DNA of 43,768 bases from Candidatus Magnetominusculus sp. LBB02. GTDB lineage: Bacteria; Nitrospirota; Thermodesulfovibrionia; Thermodesulfovibrionales; Magnetobacteriaceae. The translations under genes and the position numbers were made by a program. This document shows, in pieces, positions 23,786 to 31,582 of the stretch (the stretch's first letter is position 1; each line of letters starts with the position of its first letter). The stretch covers positions 1-43,768 of the forward strand of contig JAKOEO010000029.1 in NCBI GenBank assembly GCA_022321325.1, read 5' to 3'. The notes beneath the pieces are model-generated. The model saw only the letters and a program-made list of their open reading frames with translations, ran no database searches and was not told the DNA's origin.

Positions 23786-24670
23786 AAACACCAGAACTAG
23801 ATTCATGTAAGCAAATATATAGAAAACCCTCTCATGTACCGGCCTTACGGCAGCCGTGGCGTCTGTCTTATGAACCAGCTTTCCAACAAACGGCATGGCA
23901 ACAACCTTATCTTCCCCATGCGGGGCTAATTTCAGGGCGTCTGTGAGGTCGCCCCCGGCAAGATGTTTATTCATGTGTTTGCCGCCTTTCCAGAGTTTAC
24001 TTTGCGTAACGTCATAGATATTATCCCTATATATGATACACGCAGCATGGCTTGTTTCCGAGCCGTCCATGCGCGAGACCTCCTCGCAGGTCATCTCTGG
24101 CTTCTTACTCTGGGCCTCAGATGATTTTTTCTTTTTTAACATGGGGCCGATTACAAACGTAACAATAGCGGCCGTTAGCGCCATCACAACAAAGAGGAAT
24201 ATTTTAATGGCCAATAAAACTCCAAACCGGCTCTGATAAAAGGCGCTGAAAGATGAGATTCTCGCCACTGTAAGCAATGTACCGGTTAAGGCAATGACAG
24301 TAATAGAAATCCAGCCGAGGGCTAATTCCCCGCGTGGAAGGCCCTTGGCGGCATAAGCGGGTTTTAACAGGAGGTGGACGTATATAATCGTCCCAAACCA
24401 TGCTATAGCGGTTATCAGGTGCAGGTAGCCGACAATCAATCTTATTACGCGCTGAGGTCTTGTCGGCTGTCTGAACATGCCGCCGTTAGCTTGCAGGAAC
24501 TTATTGCCTTCTTTCGTAAGGCTGCCGCCTCCTGCCGGATTTTCATGGCAAGAGGCGCATTGAAGACCTGTCTTTTCAGCGTATTCAGGGGTTGCCGACA
24601 CCACTATCGGTGACAGCACCATCAATACGGCCAATATCAAACCGGCTAAAGCGCCGTTGCCGCCTTTCAT
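23747..24670 (-). CDS. membrane cytochrome: c-type haem site + CopD-like helices + cytochrome b5-like domain
   Basis: 307 residues. A signal peptide (to about A26) is followed by a single c-type haem motif CASCH (C38, C41, H42), then four or so membrane helices with conserved His (YLHLITAIAWFGTIIYVH) like CopD/DUF4149-type membrane cytochromes. Next comes a predicted-globular cytochrome b5-like segment (about 205-270: YRDNIYDVTQSKLWKGGKHMNKHLAGGDLTDAL) and a final helix. Such a protein could carry electrons across the membrane between a c-haem outside and a b5-like site. Its 3' end overlaps the convergent cyclase gene by 39 bases, and its start overlaps the CBS gene (ATGA). Confidence 0.75.
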   Translation of the reverse strand: MKGGNGALAGLILAVLMVLSPIVVSATPEYAEKTGLQCASCHENPAGGGSLTKEGNKFLQANGGMFRQPTRPQRVIRLIVGYLHLITAIAWFGTIIYVHLLLKPAYAAKGLPRGELALGWISITVIALTGTLLTVARISSFSAFYQSRFGVLLAIKIFLFVVMALTAAIVTFVIGPMLKKKKSSEAQSKKPEMTCEEVSRMDGSETSHAACIIYRDNIYDVTQSKLWKGGKHMNKHLAGGDLTDALKLAPHGEDKVVAMPFVGKLVHKTDATAAVRPVHERVFYIFAYMNLVLVFLITALVALWRWW

Positions 24671-25275
24671 TGCTGTATGTTTATCTGAAACAACATGGAA
24701 TGCAGGATGTCGCCGCGCGTAAGTATTCCAGATAGTTTTCCATCTGCCGAAAGCACCGCTATTCTGTTTATTTTCTCCGATGTAAAAAGAGCGACAGCCT
24801 CATGTACCGGGGCGTCTTCACTGATACACACCGCCGGTGAGGTCATTATGTCTTTGGCGGCAAGTCCTTTAATCTTCATGATATCGCAGGTCTTGCTATG
24901 TAAAGAATGAGCGACAACCACCATAAACGCTATGGCATGGTCTACCCCCATGTGTGAAAGAAAATCCTTCTCCGATATAACCCCTACGGGATAGCCGCTG
25001 TCATCAACCACCGGCAGGCCGGAGATTGACCTTTCAGCAAGTATATCAGCCACATCGGTAAGCGGCGTATCTGCCTTAACAGAGGCCACATCAGTTGTCA
25101 TAAGCTCTTTGACCGCCACAGATTGCGTTAACCTGCCCATGGCGTGTTTATACGCCACAATGTAAACCTGTTTGAAGTCATCCGGGGTGATGTCAAGATA
25201 ACCCTCCATTGACTTCATTGCCTCATAAATGTCATCGTCGTTTATTGATACGCAAAAAGACATTTGGTCGCTCAT
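24667..25275 (-). CDS. tandem CBS-domain protein
   Basis: 202 residues. After a short N-terminal helical part come two CBS modules: about 58-110 (VKELMTTDVASVKADTPLTDV ... SGLPVVDDSG) and about 135-200 (AAKDIMTSPAVCISEDAPVHEA ... INRIAVLSADGKLSGILTRGD). Paired CBS modules bind adenine nucleotides and report energy state. There is no attached enzyme, so it probably regulates a partner. The overlap with the cytochrome gene downstream makes that membrane protein the first candidate. Confidence 0.9.
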   Translation of the reverse strand: MSDQMSFCVSINDDDIYEAMKSMEGYLDITPDDFKQVYIVAYKHAMGRLTQSVAVKELMTTDVASVKADTPLTDVADILAERSISGLPVVDDSGYPVGVISEKDFLSHMGVDHAIAFMVVVAHSLHSKTCDIMKIKGLAAKDIMTSPAVCISEDAPVHEAVALFTSEKINRIAVLSADGKLSGILTRGDILHSMLFQINIQQ

Positions 25276-25309
25276 TGTAACCTCCTTGCTCTTTTTATTG
25301 TCATCCCTG

Positions 25310-26626
25310 TCATCGGCCTGCGCTATGGAGAGATTTTATAGATTCGACAACGTCAAATAATAATCCTACTAATTCTTCTGATCTACCAAGCCCAATTGAC
25401 TCAAGACTATCCACAAATATGTTCCAGTCCTGCGCCGTCCATACGCCTCTTGTCTCTATGATAAAATCGGCTGCTTTTTCACAAATGGCAGGCATGGTCT
25501 CTTCTACGTTAACTTTAAAGCACTGCGCTAAGTAGAACTTTTGAAGTGTATCTAGCATCGAACGGACATGTGTCTCAAAATATCTCTCGATAACTACCCC
25601 ATTTCTTTTGAGTTCTATCATGAAATCAAGCCACTGCCCGTGGCTCCACTGCCCTTTGTGTGAGATAACAAATTTTATCAATGCGGCAAGCAGCTCCTTT
25701 ATATCATAATTAGTTATTTTACTAGTGGTTTTAGTTTGGCTATTGAATAGCTGATAGTTGTTTTTCCCCTTTTGCTTTGCATGATACATCGCAGAGTCAG
25801 CCTTTCTCATAAGCGTCTCTGCATCATAACCATCAGCCGGATAATAACTTATCCCGATACTGGCACCCAACGCGCAATGAGTGACTTCAAAACGAAAAGG
25901 TTTTCCGATAGATACAATAATGTTCAGTGCAACCGTCTCCGCATCGCCTGGCTTGTCAAGGTTGGTAAGCAGCACCACGAATTCGTCGCCGCCTAAACGG
26001 GCGGCAGTATCAGTGCTGCGTGTGTGGTTGTTTATCCTTTCCGCTATTTCCTTCAGAACAAAATCCCCTGCCTCATGCCCCAGCCTATCGTTTATACACT
26101 TAAACTCATCTATATCAATCATGAGCAGCGCAGCTATGGTTCCATTGCGTTTTGCATGCCTCAATGCCTGTTCCAATCTGTCGAAAAAGAGCGCCCTGTT
26201 TGGAAGTTTCGTCAAGAAATCATAGTGGACAAGCTCTTTTAGTTTCATCTGTGTTTCATGCTTATACAATGCCATTTGAATACTGAAATTAAGCAATTCA
26301 GGTTCAAATGGTTTTGTGATATAGGCATAGGGTTCGGTGATTTTGGCATGTTCTAATGTCTTGACGTCTGAATGGGCGGTGAGATAAATGGATGGGATGT
26401 TAAACCTGTCCATGATTTCATAAGCGGTTTCAACACCGTCCTTTGCTCCCTTAATTTTTATATCCATGAGAATCACGTCAGGCCTTTCTTTTTCGGCATT
26501 TTCTATCGCCTCCTCCGACGATGACGGCGTAGACGTAACGATATAACCAAATTTCTCCAGCCTCCGCTTTGTATAAGCGGCGGTTATCGCCTCATCCTCT
26601 ACGATCATAATCCTATTGTTAGCCAT
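25310..26626 (-). CDS. receiver-GGDEF diguanylate cyclase with C-terminal helical extension
   Basis: 438 residues. The receiver has an acidic VEDE pocket, phospho-acceptor D55 (VILMDIKIKG) and K105 (ITKPFEP). The GGDEF domain keeps the exact GGDEF signature (212-216), the HYDFLTKLPNR entry motif and the RxxD inhibitory site (R203-D206), so an active, feedback-inhibited diguanylate cyclase is expected. The last 130 residues have no domain I recognise; they are helical and contain paired W-x-W/D-W motifs (GQWSHGQWLDF, GVWTAQDWNIF), suggesting a duplicated unit. It follows the histidine kinase gene by 17 bases and is surely its partner. Confidence 0.92.
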   Translation of the reverse strand: MANNRIMIVEDEAITAAYTKRRLEKFGYIVTSTPSSSEEAIENAEKERPDVILMDIKIKGAKDGVETAYEIMDRFNIPSIYLTAHSDVKTLEHAKITEPYAYITKPFEPELLNFSIQMALYKHETQMKLKELVHYDFLTKLPNRALFFDRLEQALRHAKRNGTIAALLMIDIDEFKCINDRLGHEAGDFVLKEIAERINNHTRSTDTAARLGGDEFVVLLTNLDKPGDAETVALNIIVSIGKPFRFEVTHCALGASIGISYYPADGYDAETLMRKADSAMYHAKQKGKNNYQLFNSQTKTTSKITNYDIKELLAALIKFVISHKGQWSHGQWLDFMIELKRNGVVIERYFETHVRSMLDTLQKFYLAQCFKVNVEETMPAICEKAADFIIETRGVWTAQDWNIFVDSLESIGLGRSEELVGLLFDVVESIKSLHSAGR

Positions 26627-26643
26627 AGAAATATCTCCTATTA

Positions 26644-28800
26644 TTATAAATTTTTAAATTTAACTGTAAATTTACTGCCGTTTGTCCTGTCTAACTCAAT
26701 GCTGCCGCCAAGTTGCCTTACGAGTAAATTGACGATGGTCATGCCTAAACTTTTTGACTTTTTAAGATCTATACCTTCGGGAATACCGACGCCGTTATCT
26801 GCTACCGTTAATTCCAACTGCTCTGCATAAGGCGGCATCCACCCAGGCTGCCCCCATAGCTCATCCAGTACAACTGCCGCCTCCGTATTGGCGTCATCAC
26901 GGCAGCGGATGGCAATGTGGACTTCACATGTCTTGTCCACAAGGCAGGAAGAGCCGACTGGGAAGGCGTGTTTCACAATGTTTGTTATAAGTTCATTAAT
27001 TATAAGCCCACAGGGAACCGCTATATCTATCCCTACGGCTATTTGATCTACTTCTATTTTAATTACCGCTTCTTTATTATTTATGGTGAAATTTCTAAAG
27101 TACTCTTTAGTCAGGTCGGCAACATATTGCCTCATATCAATATTAGTGAAACCTTCCGACCGGTACAATCTCTCATGGATAAGGGCAATAGATTGTATTC
27201 TGCGCTGACTATCCTGAAACATCGCATAATAACGCTCATCTGATACATTATCCATCTGCATTCCAATCAGCGCTGAGACAATCTGCAGATTGTTCTTGAC
27301 GCGATGGTGGATTTCCTTCAGGAGCACTTCCTTTTCCGCAAGCGATCTCCTCAACTGATTATCTAATTCCTTGCGTCTGGTAATATCCGACACAACGGCT
27401 ACAGCGCCGCCATATCTGCCTGGCTCATCAATGATGGACACGGCAGAGACAGACGCAGAGACAGCCTTGCCGGTCTTGTGCTTAAGTACAACTTCAAGAC
27501 GGTCAGTTTTTCCTGTTTGAATTTGGTATTTCATGCTGTTTGAGGCTTTGGCCCTCGACTCATCGTCCAGATAGTCTAAAAAAAGCGTTCCCATCATCTC
27601 TTCAACCGTAAAGCCAAGCATATCGGCAAGCGCCTGATTGGCAAACACGGTAAGGTTATCATTATCCACTGCCCATATGCCCTCCTGAGAAAGCTCTACG
27701 AGTCGGCGGTATTTTTTTTCACTTTCCCGTAAATCCACGGTTTTTGCTGCCACCTCGGCCTTCAGCCGTGCGTTGTGAGTTTTGGTATTTGCAATAAATC
27801 CGCCAACCAACCAAACGATGATGAGCACTGCGGCAGCGTCAGCAATTGGCTGCCAGCCGCGCATTTTCATTAAATAATCCACAGTCGGCACGGCCTTAAT
27901 CTGCAGGGTTTGTCCTGCCGCTTTGATTGTCTTAACATAAGCCAATTTCGACATAGCAGCGCCGCCGGAAGGAGTATGCCGGTAAAGCAGGCCCTTATCC
28001 TCTGTAATACCCTGAGACAGTATATCGAATGCCGCTAACTCATTTAAGCGGCCCATTGAGTTAAAACTATGTTCAAAAATTTTATGGAGCCAAAAGGTGG
28101 CAAATGTAAAGCCCCTCAGATCAGCGCGTCTTTCCTCCAATGTCTTTGGGCTGCCGTAGTAAACCGGCATATATATCTGGATTGCCCTAAGTCCGGGGTT
28201 GGTTATTAGTTCAATTGCTTCTGTGGCGGCTAACATTCCTGTATCGCGCGCCTTTTCGAGAGTCTTTCGTCTTGTTGGATCAGATGCGATATCGAAACCT
28301 TTAATCCTGATATTGCCCTCGTTCTCCTGCTTTCTATAATAAAAGGGAAAGTACTCCTCTCTTGGCGCAACGGCAACATCTTTCCCTCCTGACTTTTCAA
28401 ATATGAAGAAATCAGGCAGTATTCCCTGCCTTCGGGCAGTGAGTTCAAATTCTGTTTTTTGAGAATATGGCACGCGGGCCACCCAGCCAAAGTTGTAGAA
28501 TGATGGATGTTCGTCAAAATCCTTTTGAGTCATATAGGCGTATAGGTCTTGTTCAGTCACATCTTCTTTTGTATTGAAAATTTTGGATAAATCATACACC
28601 TGATCAAATTCAAAACGGAGGTCTCTTTCGATATATTCTGCCTGCTCATCAACCGCGCGCTTGAAGGCTTCAAAGTTCCCGGCGTCTATTCTCTTGACGG
28701 CTATATAGTACACCAGCGCTGCCAGTGCGGCGGCTGTCAATACTACGGCACTCCATTGTAGTCGTAGTTTCATTACTAATTTATCACCCTTTGTAATCAT
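26644..28800 (-). CDS. CHASE/PAS sensor histidine kinase (HisKA_2/HWE type)
   Basis: 718 residues. An N-terminal membrane helix (LQWSAVVLTAAALAALVYYI) and a second one near 315-330 bracket a periplasmic CHASE-like domain (about 35-305: EQAEYIERDLRFEF, FYNFGWVARVPY). Then come a PAS domain (about 360-475) and a HisKA_2 dimerisation segment EIHHRVKNNLQIVSALI (around 497-513) with the phospho-acceptor His, and a HATPase with ELTVADNGVGIP and SLGMTIVNLLVRQLGG. Met10 (MKLRLQWS) is an alternative start. The CHASE domain suggests that it senses a small extracytoplasmic molecule. Its target is the adjacent receiver-GGDEF protein. Confidence 0.92.
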   Translation of the reverse strand: MITKGDKLVMKLRLQWSAVVLTAAALAALVYYIAVKRIDAGNFEAFKRAVDEQAEYIERDLRFEFDQVYDLSKIFNTKEDVTEQDLYAYMTQKDFDEHPSFYNFGWVARVPYSQKTEFELTARRQGILPDFFIFEKSGGKDVAVAPREEYFPFYYRKQENEGNIRIKGFDIASDPTRRKTLEKARDTGMLAATEAIELITNPGLRAIQIYMPVYYGSPKTLEERRADLRGFTFATFWLHKIFEHSFNSMGRLNELAAFDILSQGITEDKGLLYRHTPSGGAAMSKLAYVKTIKAAGQTLQIKAVPTVDYLMKMRGWQPIADAAAVLIIVWLVGGFIANTKTHNARLKAEVAAKTVDLRESEKKYRRLVELSQEGIWAVDNDNLTVFANQALADMLGFTVEEMMGTLFLDYLDDESRAKASNSMKYQIQTGKTDRLEVVLKHKTGKAVSASVSAVSIIDEPGRYGGAVAVVSDITRRKELDNQLRRSLAEKEVLLKEIHHRVKNNLQIVSALIGMQMDNVSDERYYAMFQDSQRRIQSIALIHERLYRSEGFTNIDMRQYVADLTKEYFRNFTINNKEAVIKIEVDQIAVGIDIAVPCGLIINELITNIVKHAFPVGSSCLVDKTCEVHIAIRCRDDANTEAAVVLDELWGQPGWMPPYAEQLELTVADNGVGIPEGIDLKKSKSLGMTIVNLLVRQLGGSIELDRTNGSKFTVKFKNL

Positions 28801-28824
28801 CCTCTATTTTATCATAATTAATTA

Positions 28825-28858
28825 CAACAAAACTCCCTCCCTTTTGACAAGGAGAGAG
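28825..28858 (-). terminator. intrinsic terminator of the small secreted repeat protein
   Basis: On the minus strand a CTCTCTCCTT stem pairs, with some G-U pairs, to AAGGGAGGGAG and is followed by TTTTGTTGT. Confidence 0.5.
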
Positions 28859-28910
28859 TCTCGTCGCTTGTGGCTAACTCATCTGCCGTCAGTGTAGGCG
28901 TCCTGCCTCT

Positions 28911-29192
28911 TTACCTTGGCGAGAAGAATAATACTTTTATCTCCGTTGATTGGATATGCCCCACTCCAGTCGGCAAAGCCGGCGTATCAACGTCATGTAT
29001 AGGGGAGAAGGACAATCCCACCAAAGAACCGGATTGGATATGTCCTACTCCCGCTGCATAAGTCGGCGTGTTAATGTCATCCGCTGGGGAGAAGGCTGAC
29101 GACCCCGGCAATGATGCACTATAAGACACCCCCGCCAACATAAGCAGCGCGATTGCACTTAAAGCCAGCGCCCTTTTCACTTTGCATTTCAT
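28911..29192 (-). CDS. small exported protein with internal repeats
   Basis: 93 residues with a signal peptide (KRALALSAIALLMLAGVSYS, cleavage near residue 25). The mature part is two tandem copies of a unit of about 27 residues, each starting FSP, containing a D-x-D/N-TP segment and GVGHIQS, and ending before a third FSP at the C-terminus. A strong ribosome site (GGAGGTG) precedes the ATG. I do not know this family. Possible roles are a surface or matrix peptide or a precursor cut into repeats; there is no Cys and no obvious metal site beyond one His per unit. Confidence 0.7.
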   Translation of the reverse strand: MKCKVKRALALSAIALLMLAGVSYSASLPGSSAFSPADDINTPTYAAGVGHIQSGSLVGLSFSPIHDVDTPALPTGVGHIQSTEIKVLFFSPR

Positions 29193-29319
29193 TTGACACC
29201 TCCTGTTAGGTTTTGACTATTATTAATTCTCTTCTCTAAAAGGAGAGTTTGGTCTTCTTCTACCTTAGTTTATTATCGCACGAATCAATGTGAATAACAA
29301 TCGGTGGATGGCAGGTTCG

Positions 29320-29384
29320 CTTGTAGGTGGTTAGGGACTGAAGGTAGGGAAATTACCTATTCCCCACCTTTAAGCCCTCACAAG
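29320..29384. other. nested inverted repeats, possible structured RNA
   Basis: An inner stem AAGGTAGGGA/TCCCCACCTT (29341-29350 with 29361-29370) sits inside weaker pairs GGG/CCC and CTTGT/ACAAG. It lies in the 222-base gap between two small exported-protein genes on the minus strand. A folded leader for the downstream gene, or a processing or termination signal for the upstream one, is possible. The flanking sequence holds no ORF I can support. Confidence 0.35.
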
Positions 29385-29414
29385 CAGCTAATGTATCTTC
29401 CCACGGCATCGGGG

Positions 29415-29873
29415 CTATTTCTTTATGTCCTTAACGATTCCTTTGCCATTGCCGTCAACAACATATTGCACGGTTACCGTGTCGCCTGCTTTGACATTTG
29501 GAAATTGCATGCCCGAGCAACTTAATCCAATCTCAACCTCTTTATCCTGAACAACCATGTAGCCCGTTGCGGTATCGAGGACATTAACTATCCCTGAGAT
29601 TTCCCTTAGATCTCTATTACCCATTTTCACAATAGAGGCAGCCTTTGAGCTTCCATCTTTCACAGAGTACTCCACCTTTACGTAGTCCCCTTTGTCAATT
29701 CCCTTCATCATGGAACCATCACAGCTAAAGCCGACCTCGATTTTTTGGTTTTTTACTGATAACATGCCCTTTGCCTTGTCTATCTGCCAGACTTCTCCAG
29801 TTATTAACGCGCCAAAGGACACCCCCGACAACATAAACACAAACAATATGTTTAGAATAAGCACCCTTTTCAT
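29415..29873 (-). CDS. exported protein with two duplicated beta domains
   Basis: 152 residues from the ATG at 29873, preferred over a GTG five codons upstream because it starts the signal peptide (MKRVLILNILFVFMLSGVSFG). The mature protein is an internal duplication: about 23-78 (GEVWQIDKAKGMLSVKNQ ... EVGFSCDGSMMKGIDKGD) and about 90-150 (GIVNVLDTATGYMVVQDK ... EIGLSCSGMQFPNVKAGD). Each half has one Cys at the matching place and a beta pattern like the small OB-type DUF5666 repeats. Function unknown; it is probably periplasmic, and the matched Cys could bind a metal or form a disulfide. Confidence 0.75.
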   Translation of the reverse strand: MKRVLILNILFVFMLSGVSFGALITGEVWQIDKAKGMLSVKNQKIEVGFSCDGSMMKGIDKGDYVKVEYSVKDGSSKAASIVKMGNRDLREISGIVNVLDTATGYMVVQDKEVEIGLSCSGMQFPNVKAGDTVTVQYVVDGNGKGIVKDIKK

Positions 29874-29928
29874 TTTATGCCCCCACACAGCCTTAAATTG
29901 TCTCCGCTCTATCGGCGGAGAGATATGG

Positions 29929-29957
29929 AAAAAAGACCTGCCCCACTACGGGGCAGG
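29929..29957 (-). terminator. intrinsic terminator after the cytochrome/FG-GAP gene
   Basis: On the minus strand CCTGCCCC pairs with GGGGCAGG around GTAGT and is followed by TCTTTTTT. It lies just after the stop of the minus-strand gene at 29968 and could end a long transcript from the kor and bfr genes. Confidence 0.8.
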
Positions 29958-29967
29958 CCCCAAATAA

Positions 29968-31011
29968 CTATGGCCCAAATGTTGAGAGAGAAACGGAATT
30001 CACCATAGACGACCCGCTCATTGTCCAGATTGCGGTGCCGCCGGCTAGTTGATTTCTCCAAAATATATTGACGTAACCGTTAGAATCAGGTTTTGTTACT
30101 CCGACTATTGACCAGCCTGTGGCCGTTACCTGGGGCAGCTGATAGTAGTTGCCGACAGTGGTCCCTACCATATCCCAATAAACAGTATAGCCGCTGGTCT
30201 TATTTCTCCACACAACGTCAGTATGCCCGTCGTGGTCCATGTCGGAGGCACCGCCCACTACCCAGCTCTCGTCAGACAACTGTGGGAGGATGTCGTAGCT
30301 TGAGTAGCTTGTGCCGTTTAAGTACCATATTGCGTTATAACCGTATACAAGATGTCTCCACAGGATGTCGGGCTTGCCGTCGCCGTTAAAATCCGCTACA
30401 GCGGCAACGATCCAGTTCCTGTCACTTATCACAGGAAGCGATACGTAACTTGACACCATAGCGCCATTCATAAGCCATACCACGTTTTCGCCGGTTGAGA
30501 CGTTTCTCCAGAGAATGTCGGCATAGCCGTCCTGATTAAAATCCCCAACGCCCTCGACAATCCATGTGTTTCCTGTGAGGGTTGGAAGCGATAGTCCAGC
30601 CTTAAATGTTGTACCGTTCATAAGCCACACGTAGTTATAGCCGTTTATCGTATCCCGCCACAATATATCCATGTTGCCGTCGGCATTGAAATCGCCAACC
30701 CCAACTATCGTCCAGTTCGAGGACTGGCCTGTGCCTACTATGTAGTCGGAGATAGACTGAATCTGTGTCGAGGTCAGGCTTTGAAGCCATGAGGCGGCCT
30801 TCATTTGTGAAATCGTCGCTATGGCGTTGGTTATCTTTGCCGCCGAGGCGCCGACAGTGCGCGGGTCTGTTGTGGGTACTGTGTTGTGGCATGATATGCA
30901 ATACGATGTAAATAGCGTACTGCCTGTGCTGTCTGCAAATGCCGGTTGCGCCGCAGCAGTACAAATTATAATGGCCATAAGCAGCGCCATTACTACTTTA
31001 CGTTGTCTCAT
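29968..31011 (-). CDS. exported cytochrome c domain fused to FG-GAP/VCBS repeats
   Basis: 347 residues. A signal peptide (cleavage near A26) is followed by a single haem c site CISCH (C38, C41, H42) in a short class-I-like domain (to about 100). Five repeats of about 48 residues follow, each with a DxNxDGxxD calcium loop (DFNADGNMD, DFNQDGYAD, DFNGDGKPD, DMDHDGHTD and a worn last copy) plus ILWR and VWLMNG strands, which would build a beta-propeller-like structure. The protein should be periplasmic or on the cell surface and may bind a partner while transferring electrons. It follows bacterioferritin by 25 bases, with an AAGGAG ribosome site. Confidence 0.85.
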   Translation of the reverse strand: MRQRKVVMALLMAIIICTAAAQPAFADSTGSTLFTSYCISCHNTVPTTDPRTVGASAAKITNAIATISQMKAASWLQSLTSTQIQSISDYIVGTGQSSNWTIVGVGDFNADGNMDILWRDTINGYNYVWLMNGTTFKAGLSLPTLTGNTWIVEGVGDFNQDGYADILWRNVSTGENVVWLMNGAMVSSYVSLPVISDRNWIVAAVADFNGDGKPDILWRHLVYGYNAIWYLNGTSYSSYDILPQLSDESWVVGGASDMDHDGHTDVVWRNKTSGYTVYWDMVGTTVGNYYQLPQVTATGWSIVGVTKPDSNGYVNIFWRNQLAGGTAIWTMSGSSMVNSVSLSTFGP

Positions 31012-31036
31012 AATTATCTCCTTTTTTCGTAAACAT

Positions 31037-31513
31037 TTAAGATTCCTTGTCTATCTGTTCAGACAAGAATATGCCCATGCCCATGTGGGATACCTGGTCT
31101 ATCTGGGCCTCGATACGGTCTATATGGTCTTCCTCGTCCTCAAGGATATCTTCAAGGATTTCCCTCGTGCCGTGGTCGCCGAGGTCGAAGCAATCCTTAA
31201 TTGCAGCGCGATAGCCATTAATAGCCCTTTCCTCGGCGTCGTGGTCGTTAACAAGCTGTCTTTCCACATCGGCGCCTATGTGGATTTTGTTTAAGCTGCT
31301 TACTATGGGGATACCCTCAAGAAATAGGATCCTGGCAATCAGCTTCTCGGCATGTTTCATCTCGTCAATGGCACGTTTTTCCACAGTCTTGTGCAGGCGT
31401 TTGTAGTCCCAGTTGCTGCACATCTCTGCGTGAACTATGTACTGGTTTATCGCCGTAAGCTCATCGGCAAGCAATGCGTTTAACAGACCGATAGTTTTTT
31501 CGTAACCCTTCAT
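31037..31513 (-). CDS. bfr: bacterioferritin
   Basis: 158 residues, the normal size. Ferroxidase-centre ligands match E. coli Bfr: E18 (LADELT), E51 and H54 (DEMKHAE), E94, and the E/H pair in EDEEDHID. The haem-binding Met52 is kept, so this is a haem-containing bacterioferritin rather than a plain ferritin. It stores iron as a 24-subunit cage and protects against peroxide. The ribosome site AGGAGG is followed closely by the ATG. It stands between korB and the exported cytochrome gene on the same strand. Confidence 0.96.
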   Translation of the reverse strand: MKGYEKTIGLLNALLADELTAINQYIVHAEMCSNWDYKRLHKTVEKRAIDEMKHAEKLIARILFLEGIPIVSSLNKIHIGADVERQLVNDHDAEERAINGYRAAIKDCFDLGDHGTREILEDILEDEEDHIDRIEAQIDQVSHMGMGIFLSEQIDKES

Positions 31514-31525
31514 TGTTTCCTCCTT

Positions 31526-31537
31526 TTGTTATAACAA
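31526..31537. promoter_or_regulatory. palindrome upstream of bfr, possible operator
   Basis: TTGTTATAACAA is a perfect 12-base palindrome 13 bases before the bfr start, partly flanking its ribosome site. A weak TAAAAT -10-like box lies just upstream on the minus strand, so a repressor bound here would block initiation. The regulator (for example of the Fur/PerR type) is not identified. Confidence 0.35.
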
Positions 31538-31582
31538 TTATTTTACCTGACACAGACACATGCTGTGCCGTTTAGACTTTTA

